From Paenibacillus chibensis (lineage in GTDB: Bacteria; Bacillota; Bacilli; Paenibacillales; Paenibacillaceae): DNA of 64,000 bases. Location of the stretch: contig NZ_BIMK01000010.1 in assembly GCF_004001045.1 (NCBI RefSeq), positions 147,886 through 211,885 on the forward strand. Direction: 5' to 3'. A program made the position numbers and the translations under genes. The notes under the pieces are model-generated. The model was not told the DNA's origin and did no database searches. It worked only from the letters and a program-made list of their open reading frames with translations. Positions 17,361 through 26,066 of this stretch are shown here, in pieces; within the stretch, counting starts at the first letter, position 1; every line of letters begins with the position of its first letter.

Positions 17361-17816
17361 TTATCGCTGCACCAAGCTCAAAAAATAATGTTCGAATTCC
17401 GTATCCTTCTCATAACCGGACTGCTCGTAAAGACGCTGCGCTGTCAGGTTATCTTTGGCGGTGGATAACTCCAGACCCTTCACCTGAAGCGCTGATGCAT
17501 ATTCCCTCGCGGCTTCCAAGAGTTTCGCCGCCGCCCCCTGCTTGCGGCAAACCGGTTTCACATAAAGATCGTTCAGGATGAACATGCGCTGCATGGAAAC
17601 CGACGAGAAGGAAGGGTACAGCTGGGTAAAGCCCATCGCCTGCCCCGATTCGTCCCTGGCAATGAATAGGATGGACTCCTTCAAGGCCAGCCGCTCGGAC
17701 AGGAAAACACGTGTCCCCTCCAGATCCGATTCCTGCTTGTAAAACATCCGGTATTCATTAAACAAGACTGCCAAATCCTCAAGATCATCGGCAGACGCCT
17801 GATACACATTGGCCAT
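17361..17816 (-). CDS. GNAT-family N-acetyltransferase
   Basis: About 151 residues starting at the ATG at 17816 (MANVYQASADDLEDLAVLFNEYR), nine bases after AAGGAA; an ATG two codons earlier is also possible. The order is typical of GNATs: the strand FTQLYPSFSSVSMQRMFILNDLYV, then acetyl-CoA loop KQGAAAKLLEAAREYA, and final LSTAKDNLTAQRLYEQSGY. The loop has Ala-Ala where R/Q-G-x-G-x-G is usual, which is seen in a subgroup of active GNATs. The substrate is unknown. It probably heads the operon with the SseB-like and DUF1089 genes. Confidence 0.85.
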   Translation of the reverse strand: MANVYQASADDLEDLAVLFNEYRMFYKQESDLEGTRVFLSERLALKESILFIARDESGQAMGFTQLYPSFSSVSMQRMFILNDLYVKPVCRKQGAAAKLLEAAREYASALQVKGLELSTAKDNLTAQRLYEQSGYEKDTEFEHYFLSLVQR

Positions 17817-17874
17817 GGGCATTCATTCCTTCATTATGTATTCAAGATATGCTTCCTATTGTACAGCAAACCCG

Positions 17875-18705
17875 CTACATCGTCACCGGACCCTGCGCAG
17901 GCACGGACGGTTTCGCGGACGGAATCTCGTATTTCACCTCCGAATAATTATGGACCAGAAGCTCCTCCATAATGGTCAGCCCCGTCTTTTTGTCCACGAC
18001 TCTTCGCCAGATTTCGTTCTCCCTGTAGTTTTTTCCGTCCTTAACATGGAACTGGTGGTTCCGTTCCTCCATGTGATAGGCATAAGGCCATTCCTCTCCA
18101 CAGTTCAGCGTCCCTTTCAAATGCTCATCCGTCAGCCACAGGTTGAACTGAAACGGCTGTGAAGTGGAGTTATGAAACCGCAAATCGACGTAATTGTAAA
18201 ATACGCTCGCTCCGCTGCCGAAGGGCAGCACCCGGTGATCATCCGGAAACGGATCAAAACTGTGGTGATGGCGTTCCGCTACTTCGAGCGGAGAGTGGAG
18301 CGCAAGCCAGTACAGCAGGTTAGCCAGCTGGCATAAGCCTCCGCCGATGCCGGTTCTCACCTCTCCCCGCGACAGCTGCAGTCCTTCAATGTATCCTTTG
18401 CGCTTGGAGGGCTTGCCTACCAGTTTCCAATAGGAAAAGGTTTCTCCCGGCTGGATAATCACGCCGTTCATTCTGCTTATAGCGATGCCGAGGTTCGTAA
18501 TTTTGTTCTCCTGCAGTCTTGGATCCGAGGAACCAAGCTTACGCCGGAGGAGCGATTGATGCCGTTTCATGACTTGAGGCAGCGGGGATTCGCTTCGCTG
18601 CGTGGCAAACGTGCTGAATTGGTTGTGCAGGCTTCGCGACCAGCGAAGCTGGTGTACGCGCAGGGTGTAAGCAAAAGGGATTTTAACGAGGATTTTCTTC
18701 AACAT
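17875..18705 (-). CDS. VanW-family protein
   Basis: A 276-residue protein matching the VanW (PF04294) core: TNLGIAISRMNGVIIQPGETFSYW, then GLQLSRGEVRTGIGGGLCQLANLLYW, HHHSFDP and VFYNYVDLRFHN. In VanB-type gene sets VanW accompanies glycopeptide resistance but its role is unknown; chromosomal copies are common in Paenibacillus and related genera and do not imply resistance. The N-terminus (MLKKILVKIPFAYTLRVHQLRW) is basic without a clear signal peptide. No vanHAX genes are nearby. AGGTG precedes the ATG. It appears to be transcribed alone. Confidence 0.92.
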   Translation of the reverse strand: MLKKILVKIPFAYTLRVHQLRWSRSLHNQFSTFATQRSESPLPQVMKRHQSLLRRKLGSSDPRLQENKITNLGIAISRMNGVIIQPGETFSYWKLVGKPSKRKGYIEGLQLSRGEVRTGIGGGLCQLANLLYWLALHSPLEVAERHHHSFDPFPDDHRVLPFGSGASVFYNYVDLRFHNSTSQPFQFNLWLTDEHLKGTLNCGEEWPYAYHMEERNHQFHVKDGKNYRENEIWRRVVDKKTGLTIMEELLVHNYSEVKYEIPSAKPSVPAQGPVTM

Positions 18706-19032
18706 GAATTATTTTCACCTGTCCAGTCAAGGCAAATTTTTATTGAGTTTTCATATCATTTAATACCGTGTCATCCAGCGAACCGTCCGACAACATCCTC
18801 AAGCAGCTCCGGCTCCAGCGACTGCACTTCCAATACTGTTATCTCGTCTTTCAAGCGGCGTTCCTCCTTCCCAGTCTATTCCTCTCCTTATGTACGAAAA
18901 ACGGCTTCCAATTGTTTCAGTGCGGCAGAGGATTATTTTTGATTGAAGATGCCGAACGAAAAACAGATCAACGAAGATGATTACAGTGAATGACCGTCGT
19001 TGATCTGAATGGTTTAATCTAAGGCCGTCAAG
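18706..19032. other. Intergenic region with a terminator and a possible 27-codon frame
   Basis: The only notable items are a minus-strand TTG-initiated frame (18771-18854, product beginning LKDEITVLEVQSLEPELLED) with a good GGAAGGAGG upstream, and the terminator of the GyrI-like gene at 18957-19006. The frame is too short to call a gene; it may be a leader peptide or a remnant. Confidence 0.4.
18957..19006 (-). terminator. Rho-independent terminator with a long loop
   Basis: On the minus strand AGATCAACG pairs perfectly with CGTTGATCT across a 24-base loop and is followed by GTTTTTC, 27 bases past the stop of the gene ending at 19033. Confidence 0.7.
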
Positions 19033-19509
19033 TCAGATCGATTTTATTGGGACACAAATTTCGCATAGATTACGGTGAAGCAAATCATAACCAGTGTATT
19101 TTTCTACAATCGGTTTGTTGTCCACCTGATATCCCAGGCTGTGTACGGCCGGAAAAATGTCTGCCCAAGCTCTTTGCATCGCCTCTGCGGTATGCCGGAT
19201 CTTGAAAACAACATAATCTCCGCCAATAAATTCGCTTTCGCAGACGCCATCATTCATGAGGTCATCTTCCGTAATGATTGTATCTTCGGAAATAACGATA
19301 CATGCATCATATCGGCAATGCTCAGGAAGCGTGGTTTGGGGATGATCTTGCGGAATTCCGAACAATATAGCCGACTCAGTCAGCAAACCCTTTGCCTTCG
19401 CCCAGCGTTTCAGATGTTCCATCGCTTGCACATTGCCCGGGCAGTACGGACCGGTCTGTCGGACATACGCAAGACGGTAATTCGGAATTCCTTCGACTCT
19501 CATTTCCAT
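19033..19509 (-). CDS. GyrI-like small-molecule-binding protein (AraC effector-binding domain)
   Basis: A 158-residue stand-alone GyrI-like domain, the fold of SbmC/GyrI and of the effector domains of BmrR and Rob. Typical elements are MEMRVEGIPNYRLAYVRQTGPY at the start, FGIPQDHPQTTLPEHCRYDACIVI in the middle and IPGG-equivalent FIGGDYVVFKIRH near the end, with the VEKYTGYDLL tail. The conserved buried Glu of the multidrug-binding members is not clearly placed. No DNA-binding domain is attached, so it may sequester or hydrolyse a small cyclic compound, or inhibit gyrase; I cannot decide. The ATG follows GGGAGACAATTTC. Confidence 0.85.
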   Translation of the reverse strand: MEMRVEGIPNYRLAYVRQTGPYCPGNVQAMEHLKRWAKAKGLLTESAILFGIPQDHPQTTLPEHCRYDACIVISEDTIITEDDLMNDGVCESEFIGGDYVVFKIRHTAEAMQRAWADIFPAVHSLGYQVDNKPIVEKYTGYDLLHRNLCEICVPIKSI

Positions 19510-19736
19510 GAAATTGTCTCCCTCTTCTCTTGGATAATCCTTACATTTCGGATGCTAACATGATATAAAATATTATTCATTTGTTTTTTTGGTCATGTTG
19601 TTATCGTTGTTGGACGAGGATGGTAAACACGTATATGAGGATCTTTCTTCCCTTCGCCTTCAAATTCGATTACACAACCTGTCCCCCTATGACGGACATC
19701 TTCCAAATTCTGCTTCCCTCCGGTAGATTCCCTTGC

Positions 19737-19742
19737 TACAAT
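19737..19742 (+). promoter_or_regulatory. Extended -10 promoter element for the MFS gene
   Basis: TGCTACAAT gives an extended -10 (TG-N-TACAAT). Transcription would start near 19750, leaving a leader of about 35 bases before the ATG at 19785 and supporting that start over the upstream in-frame codons. Confidence 0.55.
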
Positions 19743-19784
19743 GGGATAGGACTTATCATGTGGACAAACGGAGGATCAGACATC

Positions 19785-21053
19785 ATGCATGTGCTGCATG
19801 CGCTCACATCAGGTTGGAAACATCTCGGACGCAATATCAAACTCTTTTTTCTCGCGAATCTGCTCTACCAGATCGGGACGGGCATGTTTTCCGTGCTCTA
19901 CAATTTATACATTCAAGCGCTGGGCTACAGCGATACGATGAACGGCACGATCGTCAGCGTCCAATCTCTCGCGACCGCGCTCATTTTCATTCCGATCGGC
20001 CTGATCGCCGACCGTGTCAGCCACCGGTTTCTGCTGATGCTCGGGGCGCTGCTGACTGGCGTTACCTTCATGGGCCGGGCTTTTGCCGGCGCGGAATCCG
20101 GGCTGATCGTCCTGGCGGTCGCTGCCGGTCTGTTCGCCGCCTTTTTCCAGGTCATCGCGGTTCCGTTCCTTGCCGAGAATACGGATAAAGAGCAGCGGCT
20201 CAAAATGTTCAGCTTTCATTTCTCGCTCGTGCTGGCGGCCCAGGTGCTGGGGAGCAGCGGTGGCGGATTTCTCGCGGACCTGCTGCAGCAGGCCGGATGG
20301 GACAAAATCCGCAGCCTGCAGGCCGTGCTGTTCATCGGCGGGGCGGCCAGCGCGGTCGCTTTTGTACCGCTGATGTTCGTCAAGCCTGTCAAAGCGAAGG
20401 TCATGATCGAGGCACGGGAGCCGGAAACGCCCGCAAGACGTCCTGTCCATGCCAAGGACGACTGGAAAACGATTCTCAAATTCACGCTTGCGCAGCTTAT
20501 TGTCGGGACGGGCTCCGGTCTGGTCGTACCGTATTTGAACCTGTACTTCAGCAACCGCTTCGCCGTTTCCTTGACGGCCGTAGGCGTCCTGATCTCGCTC
20601 GGACAGGTTATGACCATCGTATCGATGCTGATCGGCCCGACGCTGGCGCGGCGCGTCGGACCGGTAAAAGCCGTGGTGCTGTTTCAGATGATGTCGCTGC
20701 CGTTCCTGCTGCTCACCGGATTCACGAACCTGCTCTTCATGGCCTCGGTGAGCTTCCTGTTCCGGCAGGCACTGATGAACGCGGCGAACCCGATTCAGTC
20801 CTCCATCATGGTGGACCGGGTATCCGACGCGCGGCGCGGCATCGCCAATTCCATGACGCAGACGGCTTTTATGCTCGGCTGGGCCACGATGGGGCCGGTG
20901 CAGTCCTTCCTTTTGACTTCGTATGGAACCTATTGGGGCTATGCGATTACCTTCAGCATGACCGGCGTGCTCTATATCAGCGCATCGGCGATCTATTATT
21001 TCATGTTCAAGGAACGGAGAACCTCAGCTTCCAAAGCTGCGGCCCCCTTGTAA
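19785..21053 (+). CDS. Major facilitator superfamily transporter
   Basis: A 422-residue, 12-helix MFS protein from the ATG at 19785 (MHVLHALTSGWKHLGRNIKLFF), preceded by GGAGG. The motif-A-like loop between helices 2 and 3 is GLIADRVSHRFLLMLG, with a second copy of the fold after the central cytoplasmic loop (VMIEAREPETPARRPVHAKDDW). Residues NAANPIQSSIMVDRVSDARRGIANSMTQ near helix 10-11 resemble the drug-efflux or YfkF/YttB-type exporters. The substrate cannot be told. It is the only plus-strand gene in the first 31 kb and sits convergently against the fucoside operon, sharing its terminator. Confidence 0.9.
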   Translation: MHVLHALTSGWKHLGRNIKLFFLANLLYQIGTGMFSVLYNLYIQALGYSDTMNGTIVSVQSLATALIFIPIGLIADRVSHRFLLMLGALLTGVTFMGRAFAGAESGLIVLAVAAGLFAAFFQVIAVPFLAENTDKEQRLKMFSFHFSLVLAAQVLGSSGGGFLADLLQQAGWDKIRSLQAVLFIGGAASAVAFVPLMFVKPVKAKVMIEAREPETPARRPVHAKDDWKTILKFTLAQLIVGTGSGLVVPYLNLYFSNRFAVSLTAVGVLISLGQVMTIVSMLIGPTLARRVGPVKAVVLFQMMSLPFLLLTGFTNLLFMASVSFLFRQALMNAANPIQSSIMVDRVSDARRGIANSMTQTAFMLGWATMGPVQSFLLTSYGTYWGYAITFSMTGVLYISASAIYYFMFKERRTSASKAAAPL

Positions 21054-21118
21054 AACGCGCAGTTTCACTTCACAAAAAGAGGGCGTTAAAGACCGAACCT
21101 TTCCACTCCGTCCCGAAA

Positions 21119-21165
21119 CTAAAAAAGCCTGCTCATGCTTATCAAGCATGAACAGGCTTTTCGCG
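21119..21165 (+). terminator. Bidirectional terminator between MFS gene and fucoside operon
   Basis: A long stem (AAGCCTG-CTCATGCTT / AAGCATGA-CAGGCTT, with one mismatch) has A-run and T-run flanks on both sides, so it can end the plus-strand MFS transcript and the minus-strand operon that stops at 21175. Confidence 0.9.
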
Positions 21166-21174
21166 TATAACCGG

Positions 21175-22056
21175 TTAGATTTCTTCCCATATCCGCCGTA
21201 AATTTTCCAATCCCAGCCTGGTGGCTTCGCGGCATTCCTCCATGCCCTCGAATTCGAGCGTGATATAGCCGTCGTAGCCGGATGCCTTCACCAGGCGCAG
21301 TACGCGCCGGACATCGATGTCGCCCTGGCCGAAGATCGCACCCCGCAGGTACTTACCATTCGTGCTGCGGAACCAGTCGCCGCCGCCCGGATTTTCATCC
21401 GCGGGACGGATGTAGAAATCCTTGACGTGGATCAGCGAAGCATATGGCAGGTTCTTTTTTACGCCTACCAGCGGTTCTTCGTCGACGCAGAGGAAGTTGC
21501 CGATATCAAGCGTCGTCTTGAAGTTCGGCCGGTCCACTGCCCGCAGAACCCGCTGTACCCGATCGCTTGCCTGAACGCTGACGCCATGGTTTTCGATCGT
21601 GGTCGTAATGCCGTAACCCGCAGCGTAATCGGCAATCTGCCGGCATCCTTCCACGATCTGATTCAGATGCTCCTCCAGATAATCGATGCCCCATTTCTCC
21701 GGCGGCAGCGTAAAGGCGGTCACGTCATGACGCATATGCTTCATGCCCAGACGGTGCACGGTGTCGACATGCCGCTTGATCCGCTCGATCTCCGCCTCGA
21801 ATGCTGCGCTGGTCTCCTGCACGAAATTCGCGGGCATGGAATAATTCGACAGCTCGATGCCCATCGAAGCCGCCCGGTCGCGGACGGCGTCCGCGAGATC
21901 CGGCTGGTCTTCGAGTGTATATCCGTAAGGAACGATTTCCATATGTTCTCCGCCCTGCTCCGCAATCCAGTCGATGACGTCCAGTACGGTCATCTCTCCG
22001 GCTTTGATCGCATGTAAAAGACTATATGTGCTTACTCCGGGCTTCATTTCGTTCAT
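21175..22056 (-). CDS. Sugar phosphate isomerase/epimerase (xylose-isomerase-like TIM barrel)
   Basis: About 293 residues with the AP-endonuclease-2/xylose-isomerase-like fold. Landmarks are GVSTYSLLHAI at strand 1, EHMEIVPYGY, GITTTIENHG (a conserved metal-ligand Glu), TLDIGNFLC, HVKDFYIRP and the closing GDIDVRRVLRLVKASGYDG, then YITLEFEG. These supply the Glu, Asp, His and Glu expected to bind a divalent metal. The start codon is chosen among three clustered ATGs; 22056 has GGAGG at six bases, and 22047 is an alternative. It is the last gene of the fucoside operon. I infer an isomerase or epimerase acting on the released sugar, but the exact sugar is unknown. Confidence 0.85.
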   Translation of the reverse strand: MNEMKPGVSTYSLLHAIKAGEMTVLDVIDWIAEQGGEHMEIVPYGYTLEDQPDLADAVRDRAASMGIELSNYSMPANFVQETSAAFEAEIERIKRHVDTVHRLGMKHMRHDVTAFTLPPEKWGIDYLEEHLNQIVEGCRQIADYAAGYGITTTIENHGVSVQASDRVQRVLRAVDRPNFKTTLDIGNFLCVDEEPLVGVKKNLPYASLIHVKDFYIRPADENPGGGDWFRSTNGKYLRGAIFGQGDIDVRRVLRLVKASGYDGYITLEFEGMEECREATRLGLENLRRIWEEI

Positions 22057-22110
22057 CATCCTCCTCCGCATGAGAATTGCCAATCCATTTCCGGCCCAGC
22101 TGCTACCAAT

Positions 22111-23388
22111 TTATTCGTAAAGCTCCAGTTCGATTACCGTATCCAGCTCATCCGGCAGGTCGCCGCCTGCGATGTGGATAAAGGCTCCGCTTGCGGTGTC
22201 GGAATACTGGTCCGCCATCCATGGTGTCTGGACGTGAAGCTCGCTGCCGTCCGACAACAGCCGTGCTTTTTTAATCCGGCCCTTCAGCCCCTGGAAGTAG
22301 ATCGGTCCGATGCCGCGGTCGAATACGTGAGCGTACAGCTTGTTGCCACGCTGAGTATAGCGCCCCCACTCCGGCTTCGGCAGCTCGGCAATGCCGCAGC
22401 CATAGATGCTGTCGCCGTTGCGGTGAAGCCATGCGCCGACCGCCGCCAGAATATCCAGCGATTCCTGCGGAATTTCGCCTTTGGCATCCGGTCCCACATT
22501 CAGCAGCAGATTGCCATTCTTACTGACGCATTCCACCAAAGCCCGAATGACCTGGCGCGGCGACTTATAGTTCCGGTCCGTGGAGTGATAACCCCAATGG
22601 TCGTTCAGCGTAATGCAGGCCTCCCACGGAATTGCCTCGCCCGCATCATTTACGATGCCTTCCGGCGGGATGATCTGCTCCGGCGAGAAGAAATCGCCCG
22701 CATAGATTTCAGGCTCCTTCGCCATGATGTTACCGCCAAGCCGATTATCGATCACGATGTCCGGCTGGAGAGAGCGGATCATCTGGATCAGCTCGGTCGC
22801 GCGCCATTTTTCTCCGGTCATATCATCGTAAGAGAAGTCGAACCACATGATGTCGATTTTGCCGTAGTTGGTCAGCAGCTCCCTGACTTGGCCGTGCATG
22901 TAATCCAGATAGCGGTCGAAGTTTATTTCCTTATCCTTGAACGATTCGTCATCCCGCATCGGATGCTGACGGTCGCCGTAGGCCGGATAATCGTCGTGAT
23001 ACCAGTCGATCAGCGAATAATAGAAGCCGACCTTGATCCCTTCCGCACGGAATGCCTCCACGTATTCGCGAATCAGATCCCTTCCCGCCGGCGTATTCGT
23101 CGCCTTGTAGTCCGTCAGCTGGCTGTCAAAGAGACAGAAGCCGTCATGGTGCTTCGTCGTCAGCACCGCATACTTCTGGCCTGCGGCCTTGGCCGCTTTG
23201 GCCCAGCTGCGCGGATCATACAATACCGGATTAAACTCTTCGAAATAAGGCTGATACTGCTCGTTGGTGATCCGCTCCTGGCTGCGTACCCACTCCCCCC
23301 TTGCGGGAATGGCGTACAGGCCCCAGTGAATGAACAGGCCGAAGCGGTCCTTCATCAGCGGGAGCGTTCGTTCAAAGCGCGCATTCAT
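22111..23388 (-). CDS. Alpha-L-fucosidase, GH29
   Basis: A 425-residue intracellular GH29 enzyme starting at the ATG at 23388, ten bases after GGAGG. The N-terminal catalytic barrel carries FGLFIHWGLYAIPARGEW, then TTKHHDGFCLFDS, the F-Y-Y-S-L-I-D-W strand and GKIDIMWFDFSYDD, where the Asp of W-F-D is the expected nucleophile. A C-terminal beta-sandwich (about 330-425) includes GIGPIYFQGLKG. It hydrolyses alpha-L-fucosyl residues from oligosaccharides by retention. There is no signal peptide, so it works on substrates brought in by the neighbouring ABC transporter. It begins 25 bases after the binding-protein stop, in the same operon. Confidence 0.93.
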   Translation of the reverse strand: MNARFERTLPLMKDRFGLFIHWGLYAIPARGEWVRSQERITNEQYQPYFEEFNPVLYDPRSWAKAAKAAGQKYAVLTTKHHDGFCLFDSQLTDYKATNTPAGRDLIREYVEAFRAEGIKVGFYYSLIDWYHDDYPAYGDRQHPMRDDESFKDKEINFDRYLDYMHGQVRELLTNYGKIDIMWFDFSYDDMTGEKWRATELIQMIRSLQPDIVIDNRLGGNIMAKEPEIYAGDFFSPEQIIPPEGIVNDAGEAIPWEACITLNDHWGYHSTDRNYKSPRQVIRALVECVSKNGNLLLNVGPDAKGEIPQESLDILAAVGAWLHRNGDSIYGCGIAELPKPEWGRYTQRGNKLYAHVFDRGIGPIYFQGLKGRIKKARLLSDGSELHVQTPWMADQYSDTASGAFIHIAGGDLPDELDTVIELELYE

Positions 23389-23413
23389 GTCTGTTGTACC
23401 TCCGTTAGCTGGT

Positions 23414-25093
23414 TTATTTTTTGTTCTTATCGTCATAAGCCGTCTGATAGATTTCCAGGTAGCGCTTCAGGTTCATGTTATCCAGCTGGCTGACGTAGTC
23501 ATCCCAATCCGCATCCAGGCTTGCATCGCCGATGACGAAGCGCGCGATCATCTCATCCACGTAATCATTGATCGTTTTGGCGAGGTCGGCTACTTCCGAC
23601 GCCTGTTCATTGGTCAGGAACAACGGCGGTACCGTGCTGACATCCTTCGGCTTATACGGCTCATATTTATTCTTCGTCTCGTTGTACAGGATTACCTCTA
23701 AATCGTCGTCACCTTTTGCGACCGCCGACAATCTGAAATCGTTGGAGCGCAGCGCAGGACCCGTCTGTGCCCAGTTCACGTTCTGAACCGTACCGAAGGA
23801 TTTGAGCTCGGACCATACGGCAGGCTTCCCGTTAATGCCAACCTCGCCTTCCTTGGCGTCGCGCCATTCCTGATTCGGACGTCCATATACGCTCCGCAGC
23901 GTCATTTCCTTCTCATATAATCCGTCGGCCCAGCGGAGAGCCAGCTCCGGATTTTTTGCTTTTTTCGTGATGATGAATGAGCCCGGCGTCAATGCCGTCG
24001 TGTCCAAGGCCGCATACTGCACGCCACCCGGTCCCTTCAGCGGTGGCACGGCTTTATACTCTTTCCAGCGCCCGCTATCCCCCATCAGCTGTGTGAAGAC
24101 GCCTTCATGACCGCCGGTGGATGCTCCCAGGATCACCGTGCCCGGATTTTCGCCCTGCTGAATCAGCTGATTCTCGTCCTGGGTAAAGGATTCCGGCGCA
24201 ATTAGGCCTTCCTTGTAGAGCTTGTTGATATAGCGCAGCCCTTCCCGCCATTCCGGCTTGTTGTAGGCTACGTCCAGCTTCCCGTCTTTAATGAACATAT
24301 GCTTGCTGCTTGAGCCGTAAACCGGGTTATAAATGAACGAGTTCATCAGGAAGGAATCGATCGTCGAGCGCCAGGATTTTTGAGTGATCGACAGCGGTAT
24401 CTCATCCTTTTTACCGTTGCCGTTCGGATCCTGCTCCTTGAATGCTTTGAGCACGTTGTAGAGATCTTCCGTCGTTTGCGGCATTTCAAGTCCCAGCTTT
24501 TTCAGCCAAGGCTCATAGATCCACATTTTCTGGCTCATCGAGCAGTGATAGCAGTCGTTCACCTCGGGCAGCGCATAGATATTGCCGTCGATCGCGGTGA
24601 CCATATCCTTGATTTCCGGATTGTCCTGAAACATTTTTTTCGTCTGCGTTCCCTGCTTTTCGATCAGGTCATTCAGTGGCAGGAACGCCCCCTGTGAGCC
24701 GTAAATCATCTGCTGGGTCGGCGATACGTTCAAACCCATGATGACATCGGGATAATCCTCGCTCGCCAGCACCAGATTCAGCTTTTCCTGCATGCTCTGC
24801 TCCGGTACGACCTCCCATTCGATATGGACGTTCGTTTTCTCCTCATACCATTTCGTGAATTCGTTGGTTTCAAAGTTCTCGACCAGCGGATTTCCACGCA
24901 CCATGATTTTAAGCGTCGTCTTCTCCTTCACGAGCGGATAGGTTCCGGGCTCGGATAATGCCAACGCTGCTGCAGCGGGCTCTTTGCTCTCTTGGGAATT
25001 CCCGCTTCCTTCTTTCGATCCGCCCGAGCATCCTGCCAGCAGCATGCTGACCGCGATGACAAGACCTGCTATTGTTCTGACTTTCTTGTACAT
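23414..25093 (-). CDS. ABC-transporter sugar-binding lipoprotein (LipO/YtcQ-like)
   Basis: A 559-residue extracellular solute-binding protein of the large family 1 type. The lipobox is LLAGCSGGSKEG (lipid on Cys22). Family landmarks are LKIMVRGNPLVENFE, then VLASEDYPDVIMGLNVSP, NIYALPEVNDCYHCSMSQKMWI and LGLEMPQTTEDLYNVLKAFKE. It captures an oligosaccharide, here probably fucosylated, and presents it to the two permeases encoded upstream. The ATG has GGAGGG six to seven bases before it. As in other LplABC/YtcQP-YtepP systems no ATPase gene is present; a shared ATPase such as MsmX is the usual partner. Confidence 0.93.
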   Translation of the reverse strand: MYKKVRTIAGLVIAVSMLLAGCSGGSKEGSGNSQESKEPAAAALALSEPGTYPLVKEKTTLKIMVRGNPLVENFETNEFTKWYEEKTNVHIEWEVVPEQSMQEKLNLVLASEDYPDVIMGLNVSPTQQMIYGSQGAFLPLNDLIEKQGTQTKKMFQDNPEIKDMVTAIDGNIYALPEVNDCYHCSMSQKMWIYEPWLKKLGLEMPQTTEDLYNVLKAFKEQDPNGNGKKDEIPLSITQKSWRSTIDSFLMNSFIYNPVYGSSSKHMFIKDGKLDVAYNKPEWREGLRYINKLYKEGLIAPESFTQDENQLIQQGENPGTVILGASTGGHEGVFTQLMGDSGRWKEYKAVPPLKGPGGVQYAALDTTALTPGSFIITKKAKNPELALRWADGLYEKEMTLRSVYGRPNQEWRDAKEGEVGINGKPAVWSELKSFGTVQNVNWAQTGPALRSNDFRLSAVAKGDDDLEVILYNETKNKYEPYKPKDVSTVPPLFLTNEQASEVADLAKTINDYVDEMIARFVIGDASLDADWDDYVSQLDNMNLKRYLEIYQTAYDDKNKK

Positions 25094-25153
25094 AACAACC
25101 CTCCATGATTTTTCATCGTTATTGAACGGCTCCCACCGCCGGCTCTTCAGCGG

Positions 25154-26050
25154 TCAGCCTTTGAGCGAACCGATCATGACACCTTTTACGAAAAACTTCT
25201 GCACGAACGGATACACCACCAGCAGCGGTACGGAAGTGACTACAATGAGCGAATACTTGAGCAGCTCTCGCAGCCCCTGGCGTGCGGCAGCCGTTTTGGC
25301 GTCACCAAGCATATCGATATTGATCTCGTTCTGCACGAGAATATCTCTCAGGATCAATTGCAGCGGATATAAATCCGCCCGTTTGAGGAAAATCATCGCG
25401 TTAAAATACTGATTCCAGTGACCCACCGCGTAAAACAAGGCGATGACGGCCAAAATCGGTCCCGATAAAGGAAGCACAATCCGGAGCAGGAACCGGAAGT
25501 CCGTGCAGCCGTCCAGTTGTGAAGCTTCCAGCAGCTCGCCGGGAATGGTTGTTTGGAAATAGGTTCTCATAATGATGACGTTCCAGACGGACAAAGCCGC
25601 AGGAATCAGCATCGACCAGACAGTGTCAATCATCCCGAGATTTTTGACAAGCAGGTAGGTCGGAATCAGCCCGCCGTTAAACATCATCGTGAACACGAAC
25701 AGCAGCATGAATATATTCCGTCCGCGAAAATCCTTTCTGGAGAGCGGATACGCGGCCAAAACCGTAAACAGCAGGTTAATGCCCGTTCCCGCCACCGTGT
25801 AGAACACGGTATTCATGAATCCGCGGATCACCATGCCGTTCTTAAATACAGCCCGGTATCCGTCCAGCGTCGGCTCTACGGGCCACAGCCACACCCGGCC
25901 GGATAAAACGGCGCTGCTTGAACTGAATGAAGCGCTTACAACATAAACAAGAGGATACAGCACGATGATCATAATGAGCGTCAGCACGCTGTAATTCACG
26001 ATCGTAAACAGACGGTCAGAGCCGGCTTCTTTCATTTTCGTTTTGTGCAA
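25154..26050 (-). CDS. Carbohydrate ABC transporter permease (LplC/YtcP-like)
   Basis: A 298-residue inner-membrane permease with six helices. The cytoplasmic EAA loop is GELLEASQLDGCTDFRFLLRIVLPLS, which docks the ATPase. The N-terminal FSSSSAVLSGRVWLWPVEPTLDGYRAVF and the C-terminal PFVQKFFVKGVMIGSLKG are hallmarks of the LplC/YtcP branch. I take the TTG at 26050 as start; an ATG five codons later is possible but has no ribosome site. It is encoded 16 bases after the other permease and 60 bases before the binding protein. Confidence 0.93.
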   Translation of the reverse strand: MHKTKMKEAGSDRLFTIVNYSVLTLIMIIVLYPLVYVVSASFSSSSAVLSGRVWLWPVEPTLDGYRAVFKNGMVIRGFMNTVFYTVAGTGINLLFTVLAAYPLSRKDFRGRNIFMLLFVFTMMFNGGLIPTYLLVKNLGMIDTVWSMLIPAALSVWNVIIMRTYFQTTIPGELLEASQLDGCTDFRFLLRIVLPLSGPILAVIALFYAVGHWNQYFNAMIFLKRADLYPLQLILRDILVQNEINIDMLGDAKTAAARQGLRELLKYSLIVVTSVPLLVVYPFVQKFFVKGVMIGSLKG

Positions 26051-26066
26051 GGTTTCCGCCGCCTTT

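Noticed and set aside
20297..21151. Plus-strand frame of 284 codons overlapping the MFS gene
   Set aside because: Arg/Gly/His-rich out-of-frame reading of the MFS gene, whose helices are clear in the other frame.
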